64,000 nt of DNA, from NCBI RefSeq assembly GCF_006716115.1, contig NZ_VFOO01000001.1:2604001-2668000 (forward strand). Direction: 5' to 3'. A program made the position numbers and the translations under genes. The notes under the pieces were generated by a model. The model saw only the letters and a program-made list of their open reading frames with translations, had not been told where the DNA came from and ran no database searches. Numbering within the stretch: the stretch's first letter is position 1; each line of letters begins with the position of its first letter. This document shows positions 25,269 to 33,758 of this stretch, piece after piece. The stretch is from Subtercola boreus. GTDB taxonomy: Bacteria > Actinomycetota > Actinomycetes > Actinomycetales > Microbacteriaceae.

Positions 25269-26342
25269 TCAGCCTTTCGGGGCAGCGGTCAGGTGGTCGA
25301 GTAGGGGCATGACCTCGGTGCCGAAGCGTTCGAGACCCTCGGTGAAGTCGTCGAACGTCAGCATGACCCCGGCGGTGCCGTCGACGGCCGCGATGGCATT
25401 GAGGTGGTCGGCGATGGTCTGCGGCGACCCGATCAGAGCACTCCCGCCGTAGAACGGCGACACGTCGGCGCGGTGGCTCTCGGCGACTGCCGCGCTCGAT
25501 CCGTCTTTCGTCGTGTCGTTCGAGTACTCGCCCACCATGTTGGCGACCGCCTGCAGATCTGTACCCTGCTGGTAGAACTCGGCCTTACGCGCCGCGTCAG
25601 CATCCGTGTCGCCGATGACCAGCAGCGACGTCGCGAACGAGCCGGGTACCCGCCCGAGGTGTTCGCTCTCCGTGCGCAGCGCGGCATTCGAGCGGGCAAC
25701 GGATGCTGCGTCGCCACCGGCACCGAAGTGATAGTCGGCGAACTCGGCCACGAAGCGGCGGCCACGGGGCGAAGATCCCGCGGAGATCAGGTCGATGTGA
25801 CCGACCGGCTTCGGCAGCACCTCGCAGTCCTCGATGTCGAAGTGTTCGCCGTGGAAGGTCACCCGGCCCATCTCCCACGCCGTCAGCAGGATCTGCGTGA
25901 ACTCGGTGAGGTAGTCGTAGCGATAGCCGTAGTAGTCGTCGCCGGGCCAGGCATCCATCTGTGCGTACTCGCTGCGGTTCCAGCCCGCGATGAGATTCAG
26001 ACCGAAACGCCCGCCCGACATCTCGTCGATCAGCTGCGCCATCTTGGCGACCACGATCGGGTTGTAGCTGAGTGGCGACACCGTGGCGTACAGCTTGATG
26101 CGGGAGGTGAGCGGCGCGAGCCCCGCCATCAGGGTCAGCGGGTCGATGGTGCTGTTCCAGTGCTGGGTCTCGCCGCCGAAACCGCGGTACTTGAGCATCG
26201 CGAGCGCGAAGTCGAGGCCGTAGTGCTCTGCCCGCTCGACGATGCTCCGGTTCAGGGCGAAGGTGGGCTCGTACTGCGGCGATGTCGTCGAGAGGATCCA
26301 GCCGTTGTTGCCGACCGGCAGAAAGACTCCGTAGCTGACCAT
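25269..26342 (-). CDS. RutA-like LLM flavin monooxygenase
   Basis: A 357-residue protein that follows RutA (pyrimidine monooxygenase) closely: the opening GVFLPVGNNGWILST, FALAMLKYRGFGGETQ, LNLIAGWNRSEYAQM, WPGDDYYGYRYDYLTE and GVMLTFDDF all have RutA counterparts. RutA opens the uracil ring using FMNH2 and oxygen. No other rut genes are here, so the true substrate may be another cyclic amide or heterocycle. Start ATG 26342 is the start of this homology; the longer frame is inside the asparaginase-like gene. Second gene of a three-enzyme operon. Confidence 0.85.
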   Translation of the reverse strand: MVSYGVFLPVGNNGWILSTTSPQYEPTFALNRSIVERAEHYGLDFALAMLKYRGFGGETQHWNSTIDPLTLMAGLAPLTSRIKLYATVSPLSYNPIVVAKMAQLIDEMSGGRFGLNLIAGWNRSEYAQMDAWPGDDYYGYRYDYLTEFTQILLTAWEMGRVTFHGEHFDIEDCEVLPKPVGHIDLISAGSSPRGRRFVAEFADYHFGAGGDAASVARSNAALRTESEHLGRVPGSFATSLLVIGDTDADAARKAEFYQQGTDLQAVANMVGEYSNDTTKDGSSAAVAESHRADVSPFYGGSALIGSPQTIADHLNAIAAVDGTAGVMLTFDDFTEGLERFGTEVMPLLDHLTAAPKG

Positions 26343-26395
26343 GTGATTTTCCGATCGAGGGTGGGGCGGGAGCGGCGGGAGGTGTGGCCCGGCGC

Positions 26396-28075
26396 CTAGT
26401 GGGTGTCGAAGATGTGCTGGTACTCGGCGACCTTCGCGCGGATGGCGTCGAGCTCGGCCGGGGTGGGGGCATCCGCATCGGCCGGGAGCGGCAGCGTGCC
26501 GAACTTCAGAAGGCTCGCCATCAGCAGGATGCGCGCCTTCGGCGCTGAGAGGTTGCTGCCGCGGATGAGCAGGCCTCCCATGGTCGACTGGCCGAACGCG
26601 TAACCGCCGCCTCCCCGGCCCACCGCGACGACCGGCATGCCCCGGAACACCCCGCGGAGCAGAGCCGCGCCCATCGATTCGTAGACCCCGCCGTAGGGCG
26701 CCGAGCCCTCGGCGATCATGCCGGCCAGTGGATGATCGCGCAGGTTCTTCTCGATGCGGGCGAGAATCTCCACCTCGCTGTCGGCGCTGTCGCTGAAGTC
26801 GTCCTGGCCGTAGTTCACGTACCGCGCGATGGTGACCTTGGGCATCGCCTCCGGCCTCAGGTGCCCCGTCTCGGTGAGGGTGTGTACCGCTTCGCCGCCG
26901 AGACCCGGCACCGAGGAGGGCAGAGCATCCAATGTCAGCTCGGAAGTGTGCGTGTGCAGGGCGACCGGCAGAAACGAGAGCACAGGCTGCTCGACGGTGT
27001 TTCCGACAATGCCGCCGTGACCACCGTGGGCGACGTACCCGCCCGGGCGAGCGTCGGCCTTCTGCACCTCGCGGGCCGTGAAGACCTGGCCGTTCTGGAT
27101 CATCACCGCGCCCACGCGATCGTGCCCCCGGGCATCCGCCCACACCTTCGAGGCGATGTACGTCGCCGACTGCACGAGATTGTGGTCGCCGTCGTTGCCG
27201 AAGACGCCGTGGCCGTACTGCGAACAGTTGCCGATCAGCGGCTTGGTCGTGCCGATCACCAGGTTCAGCCAGTAGACCGTCTCCTCGGTGGTCGGGCTGC
27301 CCTCGAGCCAGATCGCCCCGTCGTAGTCGCCAGCAGCGAGGGTGTCCGCGACGATGTTCGTGAGGGCCGCGAGAGTCGGCAGCGCCGGCTCCTGCCGCAT
27401 CGGCATGTATGGGAAGAAGTCCTCGCCGAGAACCTCGGGCGCCAGATCGCCGGGCTCACCACGGTGGCCTGCAGCCGTCGGGGTGTCGGTGCGATCGCCC
27501 GCTGACTGGCCCTTGGTGTAGCCACCGGATGGCGCGGCCCTCACGAAATCGAAGTCGGCCAGGCTCGACATCAGGTTGTTGCCGCCGTAGCCGTCGAGCC
27601 CGAAGTGGTCGATCTCCTCGACGATGCGCGAGGCGTCGGGGTAGAACAGCTGCCGGGCGTTGCCGGCGTCGTCGAACGGTCCGTTCCACGGCTCGCCGTT
27701 GGCCTGGGTTGCCGCGTACGGCAGCGGGTAGGGGCCGTCGGCCGGGTCGAGCGTCACCTCATAGACGGCGGTGCCGCCGGGCATCTCCTCAGCGCTGAAC
27801 ACCCCGGTCTCTGGATGCAGCCAGCCATCGACAGGGCCGTACAGCTCGCTGGCATCCTGTTCGAGGGGATGCGCGGAGTACGCCTCGACGTACGCCGTGA
27901 CCGGCGCGGCCAGCCGCTGCGCACGCAGCGCCTCGGGCAGCGCCGCGTCGGCGCCCGGGAGGTTACGCGCCCGCCGCACCGACTGACTCGTGCGGAGCGC
28001 CGGACTGTTCTGGATCGTGGCGCGAGGACCGGAGAAGATGACGATGCGGGCACGCGCTGCGGGAAGGGAGGCCAT
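26396..28075 (-). CDS. Asparaginase-like amidohydrolase with altered active-site motifs
   Basis: A 559-residue protein whose second half resembles type I/II asparaginases: SPTTEETVYWLNLVI matches the HGTDTxEET block, NGQVFTAREVQKADA matches the lysine block, and MPKVTIARYVNYGQDD matches the domain link. Yet the catalytic TDT is replaced (EGSPTTEET), and the N-terminal TGGT block reads SGPRATI. It is also longer than usual asparaginases (about 330). It is the first gene of the operon with the two flavin monooxygenases, so a specialised amide or ureide hydrolase is plausible. The function is not established. Confidence 0.65.
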   Translation of the reverse strand: MASLPAARARIVIFSGPRATIQNSPALRTSQSVRRARNLPGADAALPEALRAQRLAAPVTAYVEAYSAHPLEQDASELYGPVDGWLHPETGVFSAEEMPGGTAVYEVTLDPADGPYPLPYAATQANGEPWNGPFDDAGNARQLFYPDASRIVEEIDHFGLDGYGGNNLMSSLADFDFVRAAPSGGYTKGQSAGDRTDTPTAAGHRGEPGDLAPEVLGEDFFPYMPMRQEPALPTLAALTNIVADTLAAGDYDGAIWLEGSPTTEETVYWLNLVIGTTKPLIGNCSQYGHGVFGNDGDHNLVQSATYIASKVWADARGHDRVGAVMIQNGQVFTAREVQKADARPGGYVAHGGHGGIVGNTVEQPVLSFLPVALHTHTSELTLDALPSSVPGLGGEAVHTLTETGHLRPEAMPKVTIARYVNYGQDDFSDSADSEVEILARIEKNLRDHPLAGMIAEGSAPYGGVYESMGAALLRGVFRGMPVVAVGRGGGGYAFGQSTMGGLLIRGSNLSAPKARILLMASLLKFGTLPLPADADAPTPAELDAIRAKVAEYQHIFDTH

Positions 28076-28555
28076 GCCCAGAGCGTAGGCGGCGCCTGTT
28101 TCCCCCTCGTTGCGGCAATGTGATCACCGCGCTTCGCCACCGCGGGCGGTCTCGGAACCGCATGGGCGCGGGGCCGCGGCCGCGCCCGCGCCGGTTCGGC
28201 GGCCGCTGCCCGGCGCCTTCGACTCAGAGTCTTGGGTGTCGGCTTCGGTGGAAGGCGTGCTGGGGCGACGTTGTCCCTTTGGGCCGACGGCGAGCACAGC
28301 CTGCGCCGGTCATCCAGAGGCGCAGCGCTGTAGCCCTGGGCCAGCCGCGGGCGCCCCCGATCCCCTTTCTCGACGGGTTGAGAGAGCAAGAGGCACCCCC
28401 GGGTCTCCGAAGGGAGGCTGGGGACCTGTGGGTCTTCGACCCGCAGCAGGCTGCCAGCCGCCTTCAACGCGACGTTCTGGTGGGGGCTCGCGTTCAGAGC
28501 GGTGCCGCTGGCGCTGGCGTTCTTCCTGCCGCGAGAGCAGAAGCGGCCGGATCGC
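28076..28555. other. Gene-free, decayed intergenic region
   Basis: A 480-base stretch with very GC-rich sequence and only shadow open frames. The one recognisable piece is a transporter C-terminus remnant near 28459-28560. The rest, between the start of the asparaginase-like gene and the end of the hydrolase gene, should hold the promoter of the minus-strand operon, but I see no clear boxes. Confidence 0.5.
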
Positions 28556-28560
28556 CTATG
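28459..28560 (+). pseudogene. Remnant of a DHA2-type MFS transporter C-terminus
   Basis: The plus-strand translation reads AFNATFWWGLAFRAV followed by PLALAFFLPREQKR. This is the pattern of the last helix and tail of EmrB/QacA-type exporters (a FWxxxxF motif, then a hydrophobic run and FLPR). No start or upstream homology survives. It seems to be a decayed gene end; the match is short, so confidence is limited. Confidence 0.4.
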
Positions 28561-29389
28561 GCGTCGCGGTCCCCGCGGGGTCTGGAGCCGTGGGGGTCTG
28601 CCCCTGAACGGCCAGCCACGCCAGCACGTCGTCCGCGACATCCCGCCATCCAGCATCGAGGGTGAGGGAATGGCCTTTGCCCTCGTACTCGTGGTACTCC
28701 GTGACTGACGATGTGTTGTCGGCATAGAGCTTCGAGACGGCCACGGTCACAGACTTGGGTACGGTGTGATCTTCTGTGCCTGAAGTGAGCAGAAGCGGAC
28801 CACGAACCGCGGTGTGGGTGTTGACAGCGGCTGGGGAATTCCGCACGAAATTGGCCGTCGCGTCTTCGAACAGCGGGCGACCCGGGCCGGGGATCGTCCA
28901 GGCTGCGTGCAGCGCATCCGACTCCTCCTCTGTGAGCACATTCCCGAAGGCGTACTTGAACTGCTTCTCGTTCAGGGCGACCGTGCGGGACTTGTTCGCC
29001 GGGTTGCCGAGCACCGGCAGACCCGACTTCAGTTGGGCGAACGGCAGAACCTTCACGCCCTTGATCGGAGCGGGATCGATCGCGACAGCGGCCGCCACCA
29101 GGTCGTTCGCAAGCAGCTCCTGAGCGATGAGGCCTCCGAACGAGTGACCGACGACGATCGGTTTCTGGTCGAATTCGGCGATGATGTCGGCGTAGTGGTG
29201 GCAGATCTCAGCGATGCCCTGATTGTTGAGACCATCTGGGTTCGCTCTGGTCGCTTCGACCGTCTCGAGGTCCCCCGGCCAGCCGGGTGCCGAGGTCGTG
29301 TAGCCCTTCTCTTCGAAGAGATCCTGCCAGGGCCTCCACGCGGACGAGTGAATCCAGAGTCCGTGGATGAAGACAACGTGCTTGATCAT
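28556..29389 (-). CDS. Alpha/beta hydrolase
   Basis: A 277-residue hydrolase. HGLWIHSSAW supplies the oxyanion region, GHSFGG the serine nucleophile, SGTEDHTVP the acid and EGKGHSL the histidine. It resembles the esterases and hydrolases often annotated as AB hydrolase-1 with unknown substrate. ATG start at 29389. It is 47 bases downstream of an SDR gene on the same strand and may be co-transcribed with it. Confidence 0.85.
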   Translation of the reverse strand: MIKHVVFIHGLWIHSSAWRPWQDLFEEKGYTTSAPGWPGDLETVEATRANPDGLNNQGIAEICHHYADIIAEFDQKPIVVGHSFGGLIAQELLANDLVAAAVAIDPAPIKGVKVLPFAQLKSGLPVLGNPANKSRTVALNEKQFKYAFGNVLTEEESDALHAAWTIPGPGRPLFEDATANFVRNSPAAVNTHTAVRGPLLLTSGTEDHTVPKSVTVAVSKLYADNTSSVTEYHEYEGKGHSLTLDAGWRDVADDVLAWLAVQGQTPTAPDPAGTATP

Positions 29390-29436
29390 GTGTGCTCCTT
29401 GGTCTTGGTCGTGGTCGTGTCCGTGGTCGTGCTCGG

Positions 29437-30231
29437 TCAGAGGGTCTTGATGAGGCCACCGTCGATGAGGAAATCAGCTCCGGTGACATTTCCGGCGCGG
29501 CTGCTCGCGAGGATGAGCGCAAGATCCGCCACCTCGGACGGCTGCGTGAACCGTCCCGTCGAGAAGCCACCTTGGCTGGACACGACGCGGTCGCGCGCGG
29601 TGTCGAAATCGACGCCCATTGCCCGGGCGGCCGTCGCCGCGACGCCGTTCTCACCGAGCCAGAGTTGAGTCGCGACAGGCCCGGGGCTGATGGTGTTGAA
29701 GCGGATGTTCTGGGCCCCGAATTCCTTGGAGAGGGACTTCGAGAGGTTCCAGACCGCGGCTTTCGAAGCGGAGTAGTCGACCACCGGCGGGTCGGGCAGG
29801 AACGCGTTGACCGATCCGATCGTCACGACGTTGCCGCCGCCTCGCTCGATGAGGAGGGGTATCGCGGCCCGGGTCGTGCGCACAGCCGCCATGAAGCTGA
29901 GGTTGAGGGTGTCGAGCCACTGCTCGTCGGTGACGGCCAGAAAGCCTTCGAAGCGGAAGGCGACCGCTCCGACGTTGTTCACGAGGATGTCGAGCCCGCC
30001 CAGCTCGGCCGATCGCGCGACGAGCCGGGCTGGCGCATCCGGGCGTGAGAGGTCGACACTCTCGAACAGCACCCCGCCCGTGGCGACGAGCTCGTCGAGC
30101 TCGGGTGTCGACGACCTCGCCCCGGCGATGACGCGTGCCCCTTCGGCGACCAGCGCCTGAGCGATAGCGAGCCCGATGCCCTTGCTTGCGCCCGTCACGA
30201 CGGCGATCTTTCCTGCGAGTCCCAGATCCAT
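29437..30231 (-). CDS. Short-chain dehydrogenase/reductase (SDR)
   Basis: A 264-residue SDR with TGASKGIG near residue 12, NNVGAV near 90 (the usual alanine of NNAG replaced by valine), and the catalytic YSASK near 155. The ending GADFLIDGG is typical of the FabG-like group. The start MDLGLAGK is the family start; 57 further codons upstream are open but lie in the region before the regulator's end. Substrate unknown. Confidence 0.87.
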   Translation of the reverse strand: MDLGLAGKIAVVTGASKGIGLAIAQALVAEGARVIAGARSSTPELDELVATGGVLFESVDLSRPDAPARLVARSAELGGLDILVNNVGAVAFRFEGFLAVTDEQWLDTLNLSFMAAVRTTRAAIPLLIERGGGNVVTIGSVNAFLPDPPVVDYSASKAAVWNLSKSLSKEFGAQNIRFNTISPGPVATQLWLGENGVAATAARAMGVDFDTARDRVVSSQGGFSTGRFTQPSEVADLALILASSRAGNVTGADFLIDGGLIKTL

Positions 30232-30292
30232 GCGCCTCACAATAAAGTCACCCACGGCTGACAGCGTGCCCCGGCTGTGGCTGGTAGTGCGG

Positions 30293-31105
30293 CTACCTCC
30301 CAGGCGCCAACCCCGCGAGAGCTCTCTCGGTGGGCGTGCCCGGCTCGGCGAAGTAGAGAAAGATGGAGTGGTCATCGGCGCCGACGAGCGGCAGGTGGGC
30401 ATAGTGTAACGAAAGGGCTCCCACCGTGGGGTGCATGATCGGATGTGTACCCTCGGTCATCCCCTCGATGTCGTACCGGTGCCAGAGCTCTCGGAACCGA
30501 TCGCTGTCGCGCATCAACTGCGTGATGATCTCCTGGCTTCGAGCATCATCGGGATGCAGGCCCGCCCGCGAGCGGAAGAGGGCGATCGAGCGCATGCTCA
30601 GGCCCTCCCAGTCCCTCTGAGTGTCGCGCACTTCGGGATCGAGCAGCAGCACGGCTACGGAGTTGCGCCCCGTACGATAACCGGGGATGAGGGCGCGCAT
30701 GAGCGGGTTGGTCGCCAGTATGTCGAAGTGTCCATCGAGGATCATCGCCGCCGTCGTCGGCCAGGAGTCGATGAGCCATCGGGCGCGCTCGACGGCCGGC
30801 GGTGAGATCGGCGCGGCCGGTTTCGGGATGATGCGAGCCAATGCATGAAGGTAGGAGTTCGCTGTCACGTCGAGCCTCAGAGCTCGCGACAGCGAATCGA
30901 GTACCTGGCTGGTGGGATGGGCCTCCTGGCCCTGCTCGAGCTTGATGTAGTACTCGGTGCTGATCCCCGCGATGGCCGCCACTTCAGAGCGCCTGAGCCC
31001 CGGCACTCGGCGAGGTCCTGCGCCATCGGGGAGCGCGACGTCGGCAGGTCGCAGTAATTCCCGGCGGGCTCGGAGATATTCGCCGAGCGGATGAGGACTG
31101 GGCAT
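30293..31105 (-). CDS. XRE-type regulator with MmyB-like ligand domain
   Basis: A 270-residue regulator. Residues 1-80 form a helix-turn-helix with the motif GLRRSEVAAIAGISTEYY and KLEQGQ; residues 105-260 form the MmyB-like ligand-binding domain (DGHFDILATNPLMRAL, LHYAHLPLVG). Such regulators commonly control a neighbouring SDR or aldo/keto reductase gene; both types are adjacent here, on the same strand. ATG start at 31105. Confidence 0.9.
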   Translation of the reverse strand: MPSPHPLGEYLRARRELLRPADVALPDGAGPRRVPGLRRSEVAAIAGISTEYYIKLEQGQEAHPTSQVLDSLSRALRLDVTANSYLHALARIIPKPAAPISPPAVERARWLIDSWPTTAAMILDGHFDILATNPLMRALIPGYRTGRNSVAVLLLDPEVRDTQRDWEGLSMRSIALFRSRAGLHPDDARSQEIITQLMRDSDRFRELWHRYDIEGMTEGTHPIMHPTVGALSLHYAHLPLVGADDHSIFLYFAEPGTPTERALAGLAPGR

Positions 31106-31214
31106 GCCGAATTTTATCGGCGCCTCCGCGGCGACGGAAGAGCGCCCACGAATTGCGCTCCTGGGATCTCAGCGGATGAACGGCGCCGGGTACGGGCCCG
31201 CCAGGCTGGCGGCC

Positions 31215-32027
31215 TCAGAGCATTTCGAGCGGCACTGCACGGGTGGGCGGCGGGAAGGCGCGGTCCAGACGCTCGAGGTCGGCGTCACTGAGCCGAAGGT
31301 CGCGGGCGGCGGCGTTCTCGCGCACGTGCGAAGCCGTCGATGCCTTCGGGATCGCCAGCACCGAGCCGCTCCGCAGGGTCCAGGCCAGCGCGACCTGCGC
31401 GGGCGTCGCATCCAACGACCGAGCAATGTCGGCCAGCGCGGAGTCACCGATCAGCCGCCCCTGCTCCACCGGCGAGTACGCCATCACGGGCATCCGCACC
31501 GACGCCGCCCACGGCAGCAGGTCGAACTCAGGGCCGCGGCGGGTCAGGTTGTAGAGCACCTGGTCGGTCTGGCATCCGGGCGGCAGCTGCGCGAGCTCGT
31601 CGGTGTCGAGGTTGCTCACACCCCACGCCGCGATCGACCCGTCGGCGACGAGGGTCTCGAACGCCGCCACGGTCTCGTCGAGCGGATAGCGGCCGCGCCA
31701 ATGCAGTAGGTACAGGTCGAGACGGTCAGTTTTCAGGCGGCGGAGGCTCGCGTGGCACGCCTCGACGGTTCCCTTCTTCGAGGCGTTCGAAGGCAGCACC
31801 TTGCTGACGAGAAAGACGTCGTCGCGCAGGCCGCCGATGGCCTCGCCGACGAGTTCTTCGCTGCGGCCGTTGCCGTACATCTCGGCAGTGTCGATGACGG
31901 TCAGGCCGAGGTCGATGCCGGTGCGGATCGCGTCGAGCTCGGCGTCGCGGGCGGCCGGCGAGTCGCCCATGTTCCACGTGCCCTGGCCGAAAGACGGGAC
32001 CTGGATGCCCGTGGGGAAGGTGATCAT
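31215..32027 (-). CDS. Aldo/keto reductase
   Basis: A 270-residue NADPH-dependent reductase. The tetrad is visible: aspartate in DTAEMYG, tyrosine in EMYGNG, lysine in LVSKVLP and histidine in LLHWRG. AIPKASTASHVRENAAA near the end is the NADP phosphate-binding segment. ATG start at 32027. It ends 109 bases upstream of the XRE-type regulator's start. Substrate not visible. Confidence 0.88.
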   Translation of the reverse strand: MITFPTGIQVPSFGQGTWNMGDSPAARDAELDAIRTGIDLGLTVIDTAEMYGNGRSEELVGEAIGGLRDDVFLVSKVLPSNASKKGTVEACHASLRRLKTDRLDLYLLHWRGRYPLDETVAAFETLVADGSIAAWGVSNLDTDELAQLPPGCQTDQVLYNLTRRGPEFDLLPWAASVRMPVMAYSPVEQGRLIGDSALADIARSLDATPAQVALAWTLRSGSVLAIPKASTASHVRENAAARDLRLSDADLERLDRAFPPPTRAVPLEML

Positions 32028-32079
32028 GCTGTCAACGCTACGCGTGGTTCGGGCCGATCAAGCGACTGGCGGCACCGCG

Positions 32080-32445
32080 CTAAGCAGCGTTCTGGATCAG
32101 ATGGAGCTGCGTCCCGTCAGGGTCGATGAGGAATCCCGCCCGTTGCCCCCAGGGCTGCAGCCGCACCGGATGCAGCCGAGGCCGTCCGGTGGACTTCTCG
32201 ACGACGCCTGAGTCCCTGATCTGCCGATACAGGTCATCGACGTCATCGACGCGGACACTGCACATGAACGAACTCTCTTCAGGCACGAGGTCGGGGAACG
32301 GAAAGAATTCCAACTGAAGCTCGCGCCGACGGAGAATCAACCAGTCCTCAGCCCGATACGCCAGGTCGAATCCGAATCCGCCGTAGAAGGCGATCGTGTC
32401 ATCGAAATCGCGAGACGGCAGGTTCGGCACCGCGTGATCGGTCAT
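32080..32445 (-). CDS. VOC family protein, bleomycin-resistance type
   Basis: A 121-residue single VOC domain. NLPSRDFDDTIAFYGGFGF is the usual opening, and RAGFLIDPDGTQLHLIQ the usual end of the bleomycin-binding group. These small dimers bind drugs or act as metal-free VOC proteins. Lies next to a beta-lactamase gene on the same strand, but whether it gives resistance is not shown by sequence. Confidence 0.8.
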   Translation of the reverse strand: MTDHAVPNLPSRDFDDTIAFYGGFGFDLAYRAEDWLILRRRELQLEFFPFPDLVPEESSFMCSVRVDDVDDLYRQIRDSGVVEKSTGRPRLHPVRLQPWGQRAGFLIDPDGTQLHLIQNAA

Positions 32446-32482
32446 GCCGAAAGCCTAACGACGCTCTGCGTGGCGCGGGCCG

Positions 32483-33427
32483 TTATTGCAGACGTGGGAG
32501 CACTGCGCGTGCCACGCCGACTACAAGGGCGTCGTCGTACGCCGCCTCGGGGTCGAGGGTGTTCGTGAAGATCGTCACGACGATCAGATGCCCGCCGGGA
32601 GGGGTGACGACGGCGATGTCGTTGCGGATGCCGCCTGCCCCGCCCGACTTGTCGGCCACGCTCCAGCCCGAGGGAGCTCCGGCGCGGATGAGGGTGTCGC
32701 CGGTGGTGTTGCCGGTCATCCAGTCGAGGAGGATCGTGCGGTCATCCGGAGCAAGGTACGACCCGTCGATGAGTCGGGAGAGGTCGGCGGTGAACGCGGC
32801 GGGGGTGCTGGTGTCTTCGGTACTGCCGGGCTCGATCGCGTTGAGGGCCGGCTCCGAGTTCACCACTTCGGACGTGTCGTCGCCGAGGCTGCTCAGTGTC
32901 GCGTCGAGCGCTGCGGGTCCGCCGAGCCGTTCGAGAATGAGGTTCAGGGCAGTGTTGTCGCTGCGACGCACTGCCGCCTCTGCGAGCTGGGACAGGGTGA
33001 GGCCCGTCTCGATGTTCTCAGCCGTCACCGGCGAGTATCCCGCCGCTTCGACGTCGTCGGCGGTGAAGGTGACGACCGTTTGGCGCTCAGAGGCGGGCAC
33101 GTCGTGCAGGAACGCTGCCGCGGCGAACACCTTCAGGGTGGAGGCGTAGCCGAATCGCTCGTCGGCGCGGTAGGAGAGCTGCTCCCCCGTGCCCGTGTCG
33201 ACGGCGCTCACGCCGACGCGGGCGCCGAACTGCTGCTCGAGGTCCTGGAGGGCCGCTGTCTGGTCTGAGGCGGTCGGAGTCGGCCGGGGAGCTTCGCTGC
33301 TCGCCGTGGCCGCGGGTGAGATCGTGGTGCCACATCCGGTCATGCCCAGCAAGAGAATGACGGCAGCTCCAAGGGATGCGAGAGCTCTCGCCCGTCTTAG
33401 AGGGTCAGTGGTGCCGGCGAAATCCAT
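32483..33427 (-). CDS. bla: Class A beta-lactamase, lipoprotein
   Basis: A 314-residue protein. The N-terminus has two arginines, a hydrophobic run and a lipobox-like LLGMTGC, so it is exported and lipid-anchored. Active-site motifs are complete: STLK (serine and lysine), SDN (RRSDNTA), the omega-loop EPALN, and KSG in place of KTG, an accepted variant. It hydrolyses beta-lactam rings. The predicted start has no obvious ribosome site. Intrinsic chromosomal lactamases of this kind are common in soil actinobacteria. No regulator adjacent. Confidence 0.9.
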   Translation of the reverse strand: MDFAGTTDPLRRARALASLGAAVILLLGMTGCGTTISPAATASSEAPRPTPTASDQTAALQDLEQQFGARVGVSAVDTGTGEQLSYRADERFGYASTLKVFAAAAFLHDVPASERQTVVTFTADDVEAAGYSPVTAENIETGLTLSQLAEAAVRRSDNTALNLILERLGGPAALDATLSSLGDDTSEVVNSEPALNAIEPGSTEDTSTPAAFTADLSRLIDGSYLAPDDRTILLDWMTGNTTGDTLIRAGAPSGWSVADKSGGAGGIRNDIAVVTPPGGHLIVVTIFTNTLDPEAAYDDALVVGVARAVLPRLQ

Positions 33428-33758
33428 TCAACAAGGGTTGCATGAAGGAAGTGCTGAACAAGGGGCTACTGATCAGCGCGGCCAATCCTCGAAGCGGCTG
33501 CACCGGCACGTCCTGATGGCTCATAACGCGAATCTTGAGGCGTCCGGTGTATGAGTAAAATTCACATAATGTCGGATCGACAACTCCACCAGCAGTTCGG
33601 GAGAACTCGGGGGGTTTCCGTCAGGAATGAAACAAAAAACCCCGGCCGTCACACCTGAGTGCGCTGCGCCGGGGGCTATGCAACAACTGTAGACCGAAAT
33701 TCGGCTCGGAGCAATCAGCCCCTGAGCCCGTAGATCTCCATCACCAGGGAGAGTGCCC
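33428..33758. other. Intergenic region with an orphan terminator
   Basis: About 330 bases between the divergent beta-lactamase and Abi genes. It should hold both promoters; there are AT-richer patches near 33550-33575 (TAAAAT, CATAAT) but no -35/-10 pair I would trust. It also contains a strong minus-strand terminator at 33640-33674 with no matching gene. No tRNA is seen. Confidence 0.5.
33634..33674 (-). terminator. Rho-independent terminator on the minus strand
   Basis: CCCCGGC (33640-33646) pairs with GCCGGGG (33668-33674) and, read on the minus strand, is followed by TTTTTTG. The stem is perfect. No minus-strand gene ends here: the genes on both sides point away. It may be left from a lost gene or end an unannotated small transcript. 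Confidence 0.65.
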
